50,098 nt of DNA, from the NCBI GenBank assembly GCA_012519415.1, contig JAAYQG010000126.1:1-50098 (forward strand), written 5' to 3'. The notes below the pieces were generated by a model that was not told the DNA's origin, made no database searches, and saw only the letters and a program-made list of their open reading frames with translations. Positions 18,904 through 30,020 of the stretch are shown piece after piece. Each line of letters opens with the position of its first letter. Position 1 is the first letter of the stretch. Source of the DNA: Treponema sp. Lineage in GTDB: Bacteria; Spirochaetota; Spirochaetia; Treponematales; Treponemataceae. The position numbers and the translations under genes were made by a program.

Positions 18904-19527
18904 ATGAAAGGTCTGATTGCAAAAAAAGTGGGTATGACCCAGGTTTTTGACGAAAACGGTAACTTGATACCTGTTACCGTGATCCACGTCGAGCCTAATA
19001 CGGTTGTAGCACTTAAAGACAAAGAAACTTTTGGATATGACGCAGTTGTTCTAGGTCTTGGTGATAAGAAAAAATCACAAATCAAGAAACCTTATGCTGG
19101 TCAGTTTCCGGAAGGAATTGCACCAAAGCAGCAGCTTAAAGAATTTCGTGATTTTGAAGGCGAAGTGAAAGTTGGTGATCAAATTGGTGTTGAGCTTTTT
19201 GAGTCAGTGCGTTATCTCGACGTAACTGCTACTTCAAAAGGAAAAGGCTTTCAAGGCGTTATGAAGCGATGGGGATTCCATGGAGGTCGTGCTACACATG
19301 GCTCTAAGTTTCATCGTGAAGCGGGTGGTACAGGACAGTGTACTTCACCAGGAAGAAGTTTTAAGAACGTTAAAATGCCAGGCCGTGCAGGTCGTGAGCG
19401 TGTAACTGTTCAGAATCTGAAAATCGTTAAGATTGATCCTGAAATGAAAGTAATGATGGTTCGTGGGTCTGTGCCCGGGAATAAAGACTGTGCGCTGATC
19501 ATCAAGTCTGCGGTTAAGAAATCCTAA
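18904..19527 (+). CDS. rplC: 50S ribosomal protein L3
   Basis: MKGLIAKKVGMTQVFDENG; FQGVMKRWGFHGGRATHGSKFHR. Confidence 0.98.
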   Translation: MKGLIAKKVGMTQVFDENGNLIPVTVIHVEPNTVVALKDKETFGYDAVVLGLGDKKKSQIKKPYAGQFPEGIAPKQQLKEFRDFEGEVKVGDQIGVELFESVRYLDVTATSKGKGFQGVMKRWGFHGGRATHGSKFHREAGGTGQCTSPGRSFKNVKMPGRAGRERVTVQNLKIVKIDPEMKVMMVRGSVPGNKDCALIIKSAVKKS

Positions 19528-19542
19528 CGACAGGAGAGGACA

Positions 19543-20181
19543 ATGGAAAAGAAAGTCTATTCAGTCGATGGCAAAGAACTTAGAACGATTGCTCTTGATG
19601 ATACCGTGTTTGGGCTTCCGGTCAATGAAGATGTTATCTATTATGCCATCAATAATGAATTAGCCAACAAACGTGTTGGTACTGCATGTACAAAAGGTCG
19701 TGCAGAGGTTCGTGGCAGCAATGCTAAACCGTACAAACAGAAGGGTACAGGCAACGCTCGTCGTGGTGATAAAAAATCTCCACTTCTTAGAGGCGGCGGT
19801 GTTATTTTTGGACCAAAACCAAGGGATTTTAGCTATACTTTGCCAAAAAAAGTAAAACGTTTGGCAATGAAGTCAATTTTGAGCTTAAAAGCTCAGTCAG
19901 ATAGACTTACAATAGTTGAAGATTTTACTGTTGCAAGCGGAAAAACCAAAGATCTTGTAAAAATTTTAAGCAACTTCGGAAAAGACGAGAGAACGGTTAT
20001 TGTTCTTAAAGATGATGATGCAAAAATTAAACAAGCTGGTCGAAATATTCCTACTGTTTCATTTCTCTCGTATAACAGACTTCGTGCGCATGATTTGTTC
20101 TATGGAAAGAAGATTGTTATGCTTGAAACAGCTGCAAAAAATCTCGCTGATTTTTACAAGGCTGAAGAAGGAGCTGAATAA
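19543..20181 (+). CDS. rplD: 50S ribosomal protein L4
   Basis: RGSNAKPYKQKGTGNARRGDKKSPLLRGGGVIFGPKPRDFSY. Confidence 0.97.
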   Translation: MEKKVYSVDGKELRTIALDDTVFGLPVNEDVIYYAINNELANKRVGTACTKGRAEVRGSNAKPYKQKGTGNARRGDKKSPLLRGGGVIFGPKPRDFSYTLPKKVKRLAMKSILSLKAQSDRLTIVEDFTVASGKTKDLVKILSNFGKDERTVIVLKDDDAKIKQAGRNIPTVSFLSYNRLRAHDLFYGKKIVMLETAAKNLADFYKAEEGAE

Positions 20182-20465
20182 TGAATTACGAAGATATTCT
20201 TATTGAGCCTGTAATGACAGAGAAATCAACTTTGCTTCGTGAAGAAGGAAAATATGTTTTTAAAGTACATCCTGATGCTAGCAAAATTGAAATTAAAGAA
20301 GCGGTTCGTCGTCTTTTTAATGTAAAAGTCGTTGATTGCACAGTTATGAATGTTGACGGAAAAGTTAAAAGGGTTCGTTATAAACCTGGAAAAACTTCAA
20401 GTTGGAAAAAGGCAATCGTCAAGTTAGCACCTGGCGAATCAATTAAAGTGTTCGAGGGTGTATAA
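20181..20465 (+). CDS. rplW: 50S ribosomal protein L23
   Basis: [43 protein letters not shown]. Confidence 0.97.
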   Translation: MNYEDILIEPVMTEKSTLLREEGKYVFKVHPDASKIEIKEAVRRLFNVKVVDCTVMNVDGKVKRVRYKPGKTSSWKKAIVKLAPGESIKVFEGV

Positions 20466-20491
20466 ACTCGACGTGGTATAAGGGGAACCTA

Positions 20492-21316
20492 ATGGCTCTA
20501 AAAATGTATAAGCCGGTAACTGCGGGAACTCGAACACGAATCGATCTTCGCAGAGATGAAATAACCAGTGATAAACCGAAGAAAAGTTTGACATATGGTT
20601 TAAAATCAAAAGGTGGACGCGGTGCTGGTGGGCGTATATCTGTACGTCATCAGGGTGGTGGTCATAAACGCAAATATCGTGAGATAGATTTTAAGAGAAA
20701 CAAGCACGGAATTCCTGGAACAGTTCATTCTATAGAATATGATCCAAACAGAAGTGCAAACATTGCTCTTGTTTTTTATGCTGATGGTGATAAGCGTTAT
20801 ATCATTGCACCGAAAGGTTTGCAAGTTGGACAGAAAATTCTTTCAGGAGAAAATGCTGCTCCTGAAATTGGAAATGCTTTGCCGTTAGAAGCGATTCCTG
20901 TTGGTTTTACTGTTCATAATATTGAATTGACACTCGGACGAGGCGGACAACTTGTTCGTTCCGCCGGAGCAAGTGCACTTGTCGCGGCAAAAGAAGGTGA
21001 ATATGTAATTATTCGTCTTCCTTCAAGTGAATTGCGTAAAGTTCACAAAAAGTGTTATGCAACTATTGGTGTTGTCGGTAATGAAGACCACATGAACACC
21101 AGTCTTGGAAAAGCTGGGCGTGCAAGATGGCGGGGTGTTAGACCTGCAGTTCGTGGTATGGCTATGAACCCTGTTGATCATCCGCTTGGTGGTGGTGAAG
21201 GCGCTGGTAAAGGTCGTAACCCGGTTACTCCGTGGGGGCAGCCTTGTCGTGGATACAAGACACGAAGCAAGCGCAAAGTTTCTGGCAAATTTATTGTCAC
21301 GAGACGCAAGAAATAG
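20492..21316 (+). CDS. rplB: 50S ribosomal protein L2
   Basis: [42 protein letters not shown]. Confidence 0.98.
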   Translation: MALKMYKPVTAGTRTRIDLRRDEITSDKPKKSLTYGLKSKGGRGAGGRISVRHQGGGHKRKYREIDFKRNKHGIPGTVHSIEYDPNRSANIALVFYADGDKRYIIAPKGLQVGQKILSGENAAPEIGNALPLEAIPVGFTVHNIELTLGRGGQLVRSAGASALVAAKEGEYVIIRLPSSELRKVHKKCYATIGVVGNEDHMNTSLGKAGRARWRGVRPAVRGMAMNPVDHPLGGGEGAGKGRNPVTPWGQPCRGYKTRSKRKVSGKFIVTRRKK

Positions 21317-21333
21317 TTGTGTAGGAGTTAACC

Positions 21334-21612
21334 GTGTCAAGATCTGTTAAAAAAGGTCCTTTTATTGAAAAGAGCCTTCTTAAAAAGGTTAATGAAATGA
21401 ACAAAGCGAGTGAGCGAAAAATGATTAAAACATATTCTCGCTGCTCGACAATTATACCTGATATGGTTGGAAATACCATTTCTGTGTATAACGGTAAGTC
21501 ATGGGTGCCTGTGTACGTAACGGAAAATCTCGTCGGTCATAAGCTCGGCGAATTTGCTCCTACACGTAATTTTCGCGGTCATGGCGGTTCAGACAAAAAA
21601 GCTGGTAAATAG
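21334..21612 (+). CDS. rpsS: 30S ribosomal protein S19
   Basis: [41 protein letters not shown]. Confidence 0.98.
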   Translation: MSRSVKKGPFIEKSLLKKVNEMNKASERKMIKTYSRCSTIIPDMVGNTISVYNGKSWVPVYVTENLVGHKLGEFAPTRNFRGHGGSDKKAGK

Positions 21613-21618
21613 GTGGAT

Positions 21619-21978
21619 ATGATGGCTGAAACAAATAACTATAAAGCCACTACGAAATTCCTTATTGCATCACCTACAAAGGTTCGTCCTGTAGCTAATG
21701 TAGTTAAACGGAAGACCTGTTCAGAGGCTATGGCAATTCTTGAGAATATGCCGCAAAAAGGTGCAAGTTTGCTTCGTGGAACTATGAAGTCTGCTATTGC
21801 AAATGCACTTTATGCAAATAAGAAGCTTGATGAAGATATGCTGTACGTGAAGGAAGTTCGTGTTGACGAAGGTCCTCGTTTAAAAAGAGTTTGGTATCGC
21901 GCACGCGGTAGAGCAGACATGCTTGTTAGACGTATGTGTCATATTACCGTCGTAGTAGCTGAAAAGGCGGGGGAATAA
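21619..21978 (+). CDS. rplV: 50S ribosomal protein L22
   Basis: [24 protein letters not shown]...[29 protein letters not shown]; start chosen at ATG rather than GTG 21613. Confidence 0.96.
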   Translation: MMAETNNYKATTKFLIASPTKVRPVANVVKRKTCSEAMAILENMPQKGASLLRGTMKSAIANALYANKKLDEDMLYVKEVRVDEGPRLKRVWYRARGRADMLVRRMCHITVVVAEKAGE

Positions 21979-21979
21979 C

Positions 21980-22774
21980 GTGGGACAGAAAGTAAATCCG
22001 ATTGGACTGCGGCTTGGAATCAACAAAACTTGGCAGTCGCGCTGGTATGCTGATCCGCGTGAGTATGCTGATTTGCTTCACGAAGATCTGAAAATCAGAA
22101 AACTTATAAGCGAATTGCCAGAATGCAAGAACGCAGATATTGCTGAAGTTGAAATTATTAGACATCCTCAGCGTGTTACAATTGTTGTTCACACAGCTCG
22201 TCCAGGTGTAATTATTGGTGTAAAGGGTGCCACAATCGAAAAGATTGGTGCTGAAATTCAGAAAAGCTTAACCAAAAAAGTTCAAATTAAGATTAAAGAA
22301 ATCAAAAGAGCTGAAGTTAAAGCTTCTCTTATTGCACAAAATATTGCTCGTCAGCTTGCAGGACGTGCTTCTTTTCGCAAATGTCTAAGACAAGCGTCAA
22401 GCAGTGCGATGAAAGCCGGTGCTCAAGGGATTAAAATCCGTTTGAGTGGTCGTCTTGGCGGTGCTGAAATGACTCGTTCGGAAGAGCATAAAGAGGGAAG
22501 AGTTCCTCTTCATACTCTTAGAGCTGATATTGATTATGGTTTTGTTGAATCTCTTACAACATTCGGTAAAATCGGTGTTAAGGTTTGGGTTTTCAATGGA
22601 ATGAATTATGGTCGCGACTTAAATGAAGATGCAGGGCAGATTCTTAAAAAACGTCGTGAACGCACTGAAAAGGCTGATTCTGCTAAAGGCGATGCTAAAG
22701 GCGAAAAGTCTTCTGCCGGAAAGTCTGAGCGTAAAGAACGCGCACCACGTGCTGCTAAATCTTCAAGGAGTTAG
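21980..22774 (+). CDS. rpsC: 30S ribosomal protein S3
   Basis: [26 protein letters not shown] domain, C-terminal charged tail. Confidence 0.98.
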   Translation: MGQKVNPIGLRLGINKTWQSRWYADPREYADLLHEDLKIRKLISELPECKNADIAEVEIIRHPQRVTIVVHTARPGVIIGVKGATIEKIGAEIQKSLTKKVQIKIKEIKRAEVKASLIAQNIARQLAGRASFRKCLRQASSSAMKAGAQGIKIRLSGRLGGAEMTRSEEHKEGRVPLHTLRADIDYGFVESLTTFGKIGVKVWVFNGMNYGRDLNEDAGQILKKRRERTEKADSAKGDAKGEKSSAGKSERKERAPRAAKSSRS

Positions 22775-22777
22775 TAG

Positions 22778-23197
22778 ATGGCACTTAGTCCTAAAAGAGT
22801 TATTCACCGTAAGGTGCAACGTGGCAGAATTCACGGCAACGCCACGCGCGGAAATGAACTTGATTTCGGTGATGTAGCACTCGTTGCTTTAGAGCCTTTC
22901 TGGTTGACGAATCGTCAACTTGAAGCTGCTCGTGTTGCCCTTAATCGTTATATGAGTCGTCGCGGACAAGTATGGATTCGTATTTTTCCTGACAAACCAT
23001 ATACAAAAAAACCTGCTGAAACCCGTATGGGTAAAGGTAAGGGAGCTCCGGAATACTGGGTATCAGTAATTAAGCCGGGTCAGATTATATTTGAAGTAGG
23101 CGGTGTTGATCGCGATGTTGCTGAAGGTGCTATGAAGCTTGCCGGAAGTAAATTGCCGATTAAAACTAAAATCGCTTACAGTAATGATGTGCAATAA
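22778..23197 (+). CDS. rplP: 50S ribosomal protein L16
   Basis: [52 protein letters not shown]. Confidence 0.98.
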   Translation: MALSPKRVIHRKVQRGRIHGNATRGNELDFGDVALVALEPFWLTNRQLEAARVALNRYMSRRGQVWIRIFPDKPYTKKPAETRMGKGKGAPEYWVSVIKPGQIIFEVGGVDRDVAEGAMKLAGSKLPIKTKIAYSNDVQ

Positions 23198-23208
23198 GGA
23201 GGAATAAC

Positions 23209-23412
23209 ATGGCTAAAGCAAAACAAAAAGAAATGTCTTATTCCGAATTAGTTGCCCAGCGCAACGAGCTGAAGAAGAAGTATATGGATCTTCGTTTCCA
23301 GATGGTTATTGGACACGTTGATAATCCAATGCAGAAGCGTACTATGCGCAGACAAATTGCGACATTAAATACGCTCATCCGGCAAAAAGAGATTGCCGGA
23401 CAGGATAAGTAG
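23209..23412 (+). CDS. rpmC: 50S ribosomal protein L29
   Basis: SYSELVAQRNELKKKYMDLRFQMVIGHVDNPMQKRTMRRQIATLNTLIRQKE; position between L16 and S17. Confidence 0.95.
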   Translation: MAKAKQKEMSYSELVAQRNELKKKYMDLRFQMVIGHVDNPMQKRTMRRQIATLNTLIRQKEIAGQDK

Positions 23413-23422
23413 GAGCTGACCC

Positions 23423-23692
23423 GTGGCAGAACAAGAAGTTCGTAAGGCAGTAAGACGTGAATTTGTTGGAAGAGTAACAAGCGATAAAATGGATAAAACT
23501 GTTGTTGTTGCTGTTACAACCAAAAAATTGCACAGACTGTATAAAAAATATGTAACGCGCGTCAAGAAGTATAAGGCACATGATGAAAAGAATGATGCTC
23601 ATATCGGCGATACAGTTCGTATTGTTGAGTGTCGTCCTATTTCAAAAGAAAAGTGCTGGCGACTTGCTGAAATTGTTGAGCGGGCAAAATAA
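23423..23692 (+). CDS. rpsQ: 30S ribosomal protein S17
   Basis: [51 protein letters not shown] start. Confidence 0.97.
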   Translation: MAEQEVRKAVRREFVGRVTSDKMDKTVVVAVTTKKLHRLYKKYVTRVKKYKAHDEKNDAHIGDTVRIVECRPISKEKCWRLAEIVERAK

Positions 23693-23710
23693 GCATAAGG
23701 AGAATAAGCT

Positions 23711-24079
23711 ATGATTCAGATGCAGACGTATTTGAACGTCGCCGATAACTCCGGCGCAAAACAAGTCCAGTGTATCAAAGTTATCGGTGGTTCACACCGC
23801 CGTTATGCAAGTATTGGCGACATAATCGTTGTTGCTGTAAAGGATGCGATTCCTACATCAACAATTAAAAAAGGTTCAGTTGAAAAAGCTGTTATCGTTC
23901 GCATTTCAAAAGAATACCGCAGACCGGATGGAACTTATATTCGTTTTGATGATAATGCTTGCGTTATCGTTGACGGAAATAAAAACCCAAAGGGAAAGCG
24001 TATTTTTGGCCCTGTGGCTCGTGAGCTTCGTGATATGGATTACATGAAGATTGTTTCACTTGCACCGGAAGTTCTGTAA
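23711..24079 (+). CDS. rplN: 50S ribosomal protein L14
   Basis: [27 protein letters not shown]. Confidence 0.98.
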   Translation: MIQMQTYLNVADNSGAKQVQCIKVIGGSHRRYASIGDIIVVAVKDAIPTSTIKKGSVEKAVIVRISKEYRRPDGTYIRFDDNACVIVDGNKNPKGKRIFGPVARELRDMDYMKIVSLAPEVL

Positions 24080-24091
24080 GGAGAATAAACA

Positions 24092-24406
24092 ATGGAAAAG
24101 AAGTTTAAGATCCGCAAGGACGACTTGGTTGAAATCATTGCAGGGAAAGACAAAGGAAAACGTGGAAATATTGTCCGTGTTATTCGCGACAAAGACAGAG
24201 TAATTGTTTCTGGAGCGAACATTGTTAAAAAAGCAATGAAAAAGCGCAGCCAACAGGATCGCGGCGGAATTGTAGAAGTTGAAGCTCCGCTGCATGTTTC
24301 AAATGTTATGATCGTATGTAAAAAATGCGGTCCAACTAAAATCGGATATAAGCTCGACGGCGACAAGAAATTTCGTGTTTGCCGTAAATGTGGAGACACA
24401 CTGTAA
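24092..24406 (+). CDS. rplX: 50S ribosomal protein L24
   Basis: [29 protein letters not shown] motif; position. Confidence 0.97.
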   Translation: MEKKFKIRKDDLVEIIAGKDKGKRGNIVRVIRDKDRVIVSGANIVKKAMKKRSQQDRGGIVEVEAPLHVSNVMIVCKKCGPTKIGYKLDGDKKFRVCRKCGDTL

Positions 24407-24957
24407 TGAGTAATTACGAACCTCGGCTTAAGAAAGTCTATAAAGACAAAATTGCCCCAGAGCTCTTAAAAGAATTAGGCTACAAGTCAATCATGCAGAT
24501 TCCTTCAATTAAAAAAATTGTTGTAAGCATGGGTGTTGGCGAAGCTCTTGCAAATAAGAAACTCCTTGATGCCGCAGCTGAAGACATAAAGGCAATTACC
24601 GGTCAACATGCTGTAAAAACCAAGGCTAAGAAATCTATTGCAAACTTTAAGCTCCGACAAGGCAATGAAGTTGGTGTAATGGTAACATTGCGCGGCGCTC
24701 GTATGTATGAGTTCCTCGATCGTCTTGTTAATGTTGCGTTACCACGTGTTAAGGATTTCCGCGGAATCAAAGCTACAGGTTTTGATGGTCACGGCAATTA
24801 TTCTCTTGGTATTACTGAACAGATTATCTTTCCGGAAATCGATTTTGATAAAATCGAACGAGTTGCCGGACTGAATATCAATATCGTAACTAGTGCAGCT
24901 ACTGACAACGATGCTCGTGTTCTTCTTACCAAATTTGGCATGCCCTTCAGAAAGTAA
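24406..24957 (+). CDS. rplE: 50S ribosomal protein L5
   Basis: [47 protein letters not shown]; start overlaps rplX stop (TAATG). Confidence 0.97.
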   Translation: MSNYEPRLKKVYKDKIAPELLKELGYKSIMQIPSIKKIVVSMGVGEALANKKLLDAAAEDIKAITGQHAVKTKAKKSIANFKLRQGNEVGVMVTLRGARMYEFLDRLVNVALPRVKDFRGIKATGFDGHGNYSLGITEQIIFPEIDFDKIERVAGLNINIVTSAATDNDARVLLTKFGMPFRK

Positions 24958-24968
24958 GTGAGGAGTTC

Positions 24969-25154
24969 ATGGCTAAAAAATGTTTGATTATTAAATCGAA
25001 TGCGACACCAAAATACAGCACAAGAAAATACAATCGCTGTAAAGTTTGTGGTCGTCCTCGTGGATATTTGCGCAAGTTTCAAATGTGTCGTATTTGTTTT
25101 CGCAAATTAGCAAGTGAAGGTCTGTTGCCAGGCGTTACAAAATCTAGCTGGTAG
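24969..25154 (+). CDS. rpsN: 30S ribosomal protein S14, zinc-binding type
   Basis: 61 aa with [25 protein letters not shown]. Confidence 0.97.
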   Translation: MAKKCLIIKSNATPKYSTRKYNRCKVCGRPRGYLRKFQMCRICFRKLASEGLLPGVTKSSW

Positions 25155-25163
25155 GAGAATAGA

Positions 25164-25562
25164 ATGAGCGTTTCAGATCCGATTGCAGATATGCTGACAA
25201 AGGTAAGAAATGCGGCTCAGGCCGGACACGAAAGTGTTGATATTTCTACTTCAAAGTTAAAGTTGGAAATTGTAAAAATTCTGAAAAACGAAGGTTATAT
25301 TAAAAACTTCAAAAAAGTCAGTCAGGACGGATTAAATATTATTCGTGTTTCTTTGAAATATGATGATGATAATAAATCTGTAATTCATGGCATTCAGAAG
25401 ATTTCTACTCCCGGTCGTCGTGTATATTCTGGTTATAAAGATATGCCTCGTGTATACAACGGCTATGGTACCGTAATCGTTTCAACATCTATCGGCGTAA
25501 CAACCGGCAAAAAGGCTGTTGAAAAATTGGTTGGCGGTGAGTTGCTCTGTAAAGTTTGGTAA
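25164..25562 (+). CDS. rpsH: 30S ribosomal protein S8
   Basis: [40 protein letters not shown]. Confidence 0.98.
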   Translation: MSVSDPIADMLTKVRNAAQAGHESVDISTSKLKLEIVKILKNEGYIKNFKKVSQDGLNIIRVSLKYDDDNKSVIHGIQKISTPGRRVYSGYKDMPRVYNGYGTVIVSTSIGVTTGKKAVEKLVGGELLCKVW

Positions 25563-25573
25563 TAGGGGGAAGT

Positions 25574-26110
25574 ATGTCAAGACTTGGTAAACTTCCGGTG
25601 TCTATTCCAGCGGGAGTAAAAATTAGCGTTAAAGATAACGTTGTTACTGTAGAAGGTCCGAAAGGAAAGCTTTCGCAGAAATTTGACAATGTTGATGTTA
25701 AGGTTTCGGATTCAAATGTTGAAGTTGCTCGTAAAGACGACTCAAAAAGTGCAAAAGCTGCACATGGTTTGTACCGCAATCTTATTAAAAATATGGTTAC
25801 CGGCGTTTCAGCAGGATTTTCTAAAACATTGATTATCAATGGTGTAGGTTTTCGTGCTGAAGTACAGGGAAATATGATTGTAATGAATCTTGGTTTTTCT
25901 ACAGATTTTATTGCACTCATTCCGGAAGGTCTTACTGTTACTGCCGATGCACAAGGTAAAGTAACTATTGCCGGTATTGACAAGCAGTTAGTTGGTGAAT
26001 TTGCTGCTGAAATTCGTAGTTTGCGCAAACCTGAACCTTATAAAGGCAAAGGAATCCGCTATGAAAACGAATCTATCAGAAGGAAAGTCGGAAAATCCGG
26101 CGTTAAATAA
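25574..26110 (+). CDS. rplF: 50S ribosomal protein L6
   Basis: [51 protein letters not shown]; start moved from 25556. Confidence 0.97.
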   Translation: MSRLGKLPVSIPAGVKISVKDNVVTVEGPKGKLSQKFDNVDVKVSDSNVEVARKDDSKSAKAAHGLYRNLIKNMVTGVSAGFSKTLIINGVGFRAEVQGNMIVMNLGFSTDFIALIPEGLTVTADAQGKVTIAGIDKQLVGEFAAEIRSLRKPEPYKGKGIRYENESIRRKVGKSGVK

Positions 26111-26122
26111 GGGTAAAGCGAT

Positions 26123-26485
26123 ATGATTAGGAAACTTAGTGATAAAAACAGAAAACGCCTTAAGAGAAAGATTCATATCCGCAAGAACCTTCGCGGTACA
26201 GCAGATCGCCCACGCATGACCGTAACACGCAGTAATTCTAATCTGTATGTTCAGGTTATTGATGACGACGCTGGAAAAACATTGGCTTCTATTTCAACTC
26301 TCGAAAAAGAATTTGCATCACTTAAGCCAAATACTAAAGATGCTGCAAAACTCGGTGAAGCTATGGGTGCTCGATTAAAGGAAAAGAAGATTACTACAGT
26401 AGTTTTCGACAGAAACGGCTATCTCTACCATGGTGTAGTGAAAGCTCTTGCTGACGGTGCCCGTTCAGCTGGTATCGTATTTTAG
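26123..26485 (+). CDS. rplR: 50S ribosomal protein L18
   Basis: [37 protein letters not shown]. Confidence 0.97.
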   Translation: MIRKLSDKNRKRLKRKIHIRKNLRGTADRPRMTVTRSNSNLYVQVIDDDAGKTLASISTLEKEFASLKPNTKDAAKLGEAMGARLKEKKITTVVFDRNGYLYHGVVKALADGARSAGIVF

Positions 26486-26494
26486 GAGTTGGAT

Positions 26495-27007
26495 ATGGAA
26501 CACCAGAAAAATTATGATAAAGATCAGCCAAAAGAATTTATTGAAAAGCTTGTAAGGCTTAACCGTACTTCAAAAACTGTAAAAGGTGGTAGAAGAATGT
26601 CTTTTTCTGCTTTGACTGTTGTCGGAGATCAGAAAGGGCGTGTTGGTTATGGTTTTGGCAAAGCTAATGATGTTTCTGAGGCTATAAGAAAGAGTATTGA
26701 TAGAGCCAAGAAAAATTTGATAACTGTTCCTCTTAAAAACGGAACAATTCCTCATGATATTCAGGCTGAATACAAAAGTTCATCAGTGCTTCTTCGTCCT
26801 GCATGTTCTGGTACCGGTATTATCGCCGGTGGTCCGGTGCGTGCTGTTATGGAAGCAGTTGGTGTTACAGATGTTTTGTCTAAATCGCTTGGGTCAAGCT
26901 CGTCTATAAACGTAGTTCGTGCAACTTTTGAAGCAATCAATTCTCTTATGGATGCTAAAGTTGTTGCTAAAAACAGAGGTAAAACTCTGAAAGATTTGTG
27001 GGGTTAA
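26495..27007 (+). CDS. rpsE: 30S ribosomal protein S5
   Basis: VKGGRRMSFSALTVVGDQKGRVGYGFGKANDVSEAIRKS; ATG 26495 preferred over TTG 26489 by SD spacing. Confidence 0.97.
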   Translation: MEHQKNYDKDQPKEFIEKLVRLNRTSKTVKGGRRMSFSALTVVGDQKGRVGYGFGKANDVSEAIRKSIDRAKKNLITVPLKNGTIPHDIQAEYKSSSVLLRPACSGTGIIAGGPVRAVMEAVGVTDVLSKSLGSSSSINVVRATFEAINSLMDAKVVAKNRGKTLKDLWG

Positions 27008-27009
27008 TC

Positions 27010-27201
27010 ATGGCAAAAATAAAAAAGCTTAAGATTACATTGGTAAGAAGTGCCATCTCACAAAAACCTGCTGTTGTAGCAACTGTAAAAAGTTTAGGTT
27101 TACGAAAAATTAATTCTTCAGTTGAGCAAAATGCTACTCCGGATATTCTTGGAAAAATTAAAGCAGTTGCTCATCTTGTTGAAGTAGAGGAGATGAAATA
27201 A
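27010..27201 (+). CDS. rpmD: 50S ribosomal protein L30
   Basis: KKLKITLVRSAISQKPAVVATVKSLGLRKINSSVEQNATPDILGKIKAVAHLVEVEE; start moved from 26998. Confidence 0.96.
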   Translation: MAKIKKLKITLVRSAISQKPAVVATVKSLGLRKINSSVEQNATPDILGKIKAVAHLVEVEEMK

Positions 27202-27653
27202 TGTCTGATTTCAATCTGAGTGCACCGGCAGGTGCAAACAAAAAGAAGCGGATTGTTGGTCGCGGTTCATCTTCTGGGCGTGGTACAACTGCTGGAAAAG
27301 GCAACAAAGGTCAGCAGGCACGATCTGGCGGCAAAGTATACGTTGGTTTTGAAGGCGGTCAGATGCCTCTTTATCGCCGTGTTGCTCAACGTGGTTTCTC
27401 AAACTACTATTTTAAGAAAGAATATGCAGTGTTTAATCTTTCTCAGCTTGAAGCAAAATTTGCTAATGGCGAAACAGTAGATAAAGAAACATTAATCAAA
27501 AAAGGTTTGCTTAAAAAAGCAAATATGTTAGTAAAAGTTCTTGGCGATGGAGATTTGACCAAAAAACTTACTGTTGCTGTAGATAAGGTTTCTGCTTCTG
27601 CAAAAGAAAAAATCGAGAAGCTCGGCGGAACAGTATCTGTTACTAACGAATAA
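27201..27653 (+). CDS. rplO: 50S ribosomal protein L15
   Basis: RIVGRGSSSGRGTTAGKGNKGQQARSGGKVYVGFEGGQMPLYRRVAQRGF. Confidence 0.97.
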   Translation: MSDFNLSAPAGANKKKRIVGRGSSSGRGTTAGKGNKGQQARSGGKVYVGFEGGQMPLYRRVAQRGFSNYYFKKEYAVFNLSQLEAKFANGETVDKETLIKKGLLKKANMLVKVLGDGDLTKKLTVAVDKVSASAKEKIEKLGGTVSVTNE

Positions 27654-27670
27654 ACGGAGCAAGTGGAAAA

Positions 27671-28990
27671 ATGGCAAACAACCCGATAGTTAATATGTTA
27701 AAGGTAAAAGAATTGCGCGAGCGCATATTTTTTACTTTCATCATGCTTGCAGTTTTCCGCTTGGGCAGTGTTCTCACCATTCCGGGAATCAGCCCCCAAG
27801 CTTTAACTGCTTACTTTGATTCACTTACTCATGGAAATGCGTTTGTTGATTACATGGATTTTTTTGCAGGCGGAGCCTTTTCAAATTTCTCTGTGTTTAT
27901 GCTTGGTGTTATGCCTTATATTTCTACACAGATTATCATGCAGCTTGCATTGATAGTCTTGCCATCTCTTAAAAAAATTGTTCAAGAAGATGGCGGTCAG
28001 AAGAAATTTAATGCATGGACAAGAATAGGTACAATTTTTGTATGTTTGGTTCAGTCGGGAATGGTTGTTGCTTATGCTTCAAGTATTCCAAATGCAATTA
28101 TTATTAACAACCGCTTTTTATTTACTGCAATTGCTCTTATTACTGTAACAACAGGTACAATGATTACTATTTGGATGGGTGATCAAATTACTGCTCGCGG
28201 TATTGGCAATGGCATTTCTATGCTGATTTTTGCTGGTATTGTTGCGCGTTGGCCTTCAGCTCTTTGGGAGCTTTGGCGAATGATGAGAAATAATGAGATA
28301 AACTCTGTTTTTGTAGTAATTGTATTATTTATGTTTATTGCCATAATCGGTTTAGTAGTTATGGAGCAGCAAGGACAACGCAAAATTCCGATTCATTACG
28401 CAAAACGTGTTGTTGGACGAAAGATGTATGGCGGACAGAGTACATATATCCCGTTCAAAATAAATCCGTCTGGTGTTATTCCGGTAATTTTTGCTTCTAC
28501 GTTTTTGACTTTTCCACTGCAGATTATAAACTCTTTTGCTGCATCAAACCGATTTTTGAACAAGCTTGCTGCATTTCTTGATCCGGCAGGCTGGTGGTAT
28601 AGCATTCTGTTGATTCTGTTAATTGTCTTCTTTGCATACTTCTACACACAGGTAACACTGAACCCCACTGAAATTGCAAAGCAGATTCGGGAAAACGGCG
28701 GCTCGATTCCCGGAATTAGAACTGATAAAACAGAAGATTATATGCAGAAAGTCTTGAACCGACTTGTTCTGCCCGGTTCTTTGTATCTTGCTTTTATTGC
28801 GGTAATTCCGACATTAATTCAGAATTGGTTTGGTTTTCCGCAGTCTATTTCAATGCTTATGGGTGGTACATCTTTGTTGATTGTTGTCGGCGTTGATCTT
28901 GATACAATGAGTCAGGTTGAAGCTCTATTGAAAATGCATCATCATGATGGATTGGTAAAGAAAGGAAAATTACGGTCAAGAAGTCTGTAG
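27671..28990 (+). CDS. secY: preprotein translocase subunit SecY
   Basis: multi-TM; FSVFMLGVMPYISTQIIMQL; NPTEIAKQIRENGGSIPGIR. Confidence 0.98.
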   Translation: MANNPIVNMLKVKELRERIFFTFIMLAVFRLGSVLTIPGISPQALTAYFDSLTHGNAFVDYMDFFAGGAFSNFSVFMLGVMPYISTQIIMQLALIVLPSLKKIVQEDGGQKKFNAWTRIGTIFVCLVQSGMVVAYASSIPNAIIINNRFLFTAIALITVTTGTMITIWMGDQITARGIGNGISMLIFAGIVARWPSALWELWRMMRNNEINSVFVVIVLFMFIAIIGLVVMEQQGQRKIPIHYAKRVVGRKMYGGQSTYIPFKINPSGVIPVIFASTFLTFPLQIINSFAASNRFLNKLAAFLDPAGWWYSILLILLIVFFAYFYTQVTLNPTEIAKQIRENGGSIPGIRTDKTEDYMQKVLNRLVLPGSLYLAFIAVIPTLIQNWFGFPQSISMLMGGTSLLIVVGVDLDTMSQVEALLKMHHHDGLVKKGKLRSRSL

Positions 28991-29039
28991 TTTTTGAGTT
29001 AACCTGTAGATTAAGTTTGGGATTTAGTGTTTAATAAAA

Positions 29040-29080
29040 AAATGCCGGTGCTGCCATTGTGGCGTGTGAAACCGGCATTT
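29040..29080 (+). terminator. terminator-like hairpin between secY and rpmJ
   Basis: AAATGCCGGT...ACCGGCATTT 10-bp perfect stem followed by CTTTG; flanking A/T-rich. Confidence 0.6.
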
Positions 29081-29108
29081 CTTTGACGCAAAATCCAAGG
29101 GGGATTTT

Positions 29109-29222
29109 ATGAAAGTAAGAACCAGCGTAAAGCCCATATGTGATAAGTGTAAGGTTATTAAGAGAAACGGCATTGTTCGTATTATCTGTAATAATCCAAA
29201 ACACAAGCAACGACAGGGCTGA
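29109..29222 (+). CDS. rpmJ: 50S ribosomal protein L36
   Basis: 37 aa [37 protein letters not shown]; below ORF-track cutoff. Confidence 0.97.
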   Translation: MKVRTSVKPICDKCKVIKRNGIVRIICNNPKHKQRQG

Positions 29223-29234
29223 GGAGTAAATTAG

Positions 29235-29600
29235 ATGGCTCGAATTGCGGGAGTTGACCTCCCAAACAAACATGTAAATGTTTCGTTGACCTATATTTAC
29301 GGTATTGGGCGTTCATCTGCAGACGCTATTTGCAAAAGAGCAAAAGTTGATCCAAATAAAATGATGAACGATTTATCTTTAGACGAAGTTAATGATCTTC
29401 GCAAGCTGATTGAATCTGAATACAAAGTTGAGGGACGTCTTCGTTCTGAAATTGGTTTGAATATCAAACGTTTAATGGATATTGGCAGCTATCGTGGTCT
29501 TCGTCATAGAAAAGGTTTGCCGGTTCGAGGACAGCGAACTCGTACAAATTCTCGTACACGCAAAGGTAAGAAAAAGACCGTTGCAGGTAAGAAGAAGTAA
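29235..29600 (+). CDS. rpsM: 30S ribosomal protein S13
   Basis: [49 protein letters not shown]. Confidence 0.98.
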   Translation: MARIAGVDLPNKHVNVSLTYIYGIGRSSADAICKRAKVDPNKMMNDLSLDEVNDLRKLIESEYKVEGRLRSEIGLNIKRLMDIGSYRGLRHRKGLPVRGQRTRTNSRTRKGKKKTVAGKKK

Positions 29601-29621
29601 TGGCAGCCGGAGGTAGATGAA

Positions 29622-30002
29622 GTGGCAATCGTAAAAAAACGAAAAGAAAAGCGAAGCGTCTATGAAGGTAATGTTTACATTCAGGCGACGTTCAACAATA
29701 CAATCGTAACAATTACCGACTTAAACGGAAATGCTCTTTCTTGGGCTTCTTCCGGTGGACTTGGTTTCCGAGGTGCAAAAAAATCGACACCTTTTGCAGC
29801 TCAGTCTGTTGCTGAAACTGCCGTGCAGAAAGCAGCAAGTTATGGTTTGCGTGAAGTACATGTGTTTGTGAAAGGACCGGGCGTTGGTAGAGAATCGGCT
29901 GTCCGTTCATTAGGTGCATTGGGATTAAAAGTTAAATCAATTAGCGATGTAACTCCAATTCCACACAATGGCTGTCGTCCTAGAAAGACACGCCGCATGT
30001 AA
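29622..30002 (+). CDS. rpsK: 30S ribosomal protein S11
   Basis: [47 protein letters not shown] start. Confidence 0.98.
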   Translation: MAIVKKRKEKRSVYEGNVYIQATFNNTIVTITDLNGNALSWASSGGLGFRGAKKSTPFAAQSVAETAVQKAASYGLREVHVFVKGPGVGRESAVRSLGALGLKVKSISDVTPIPHNGCRPRKTRRM

Positions 30003-30020
30003 TTAAGGAGAACGTGAATA

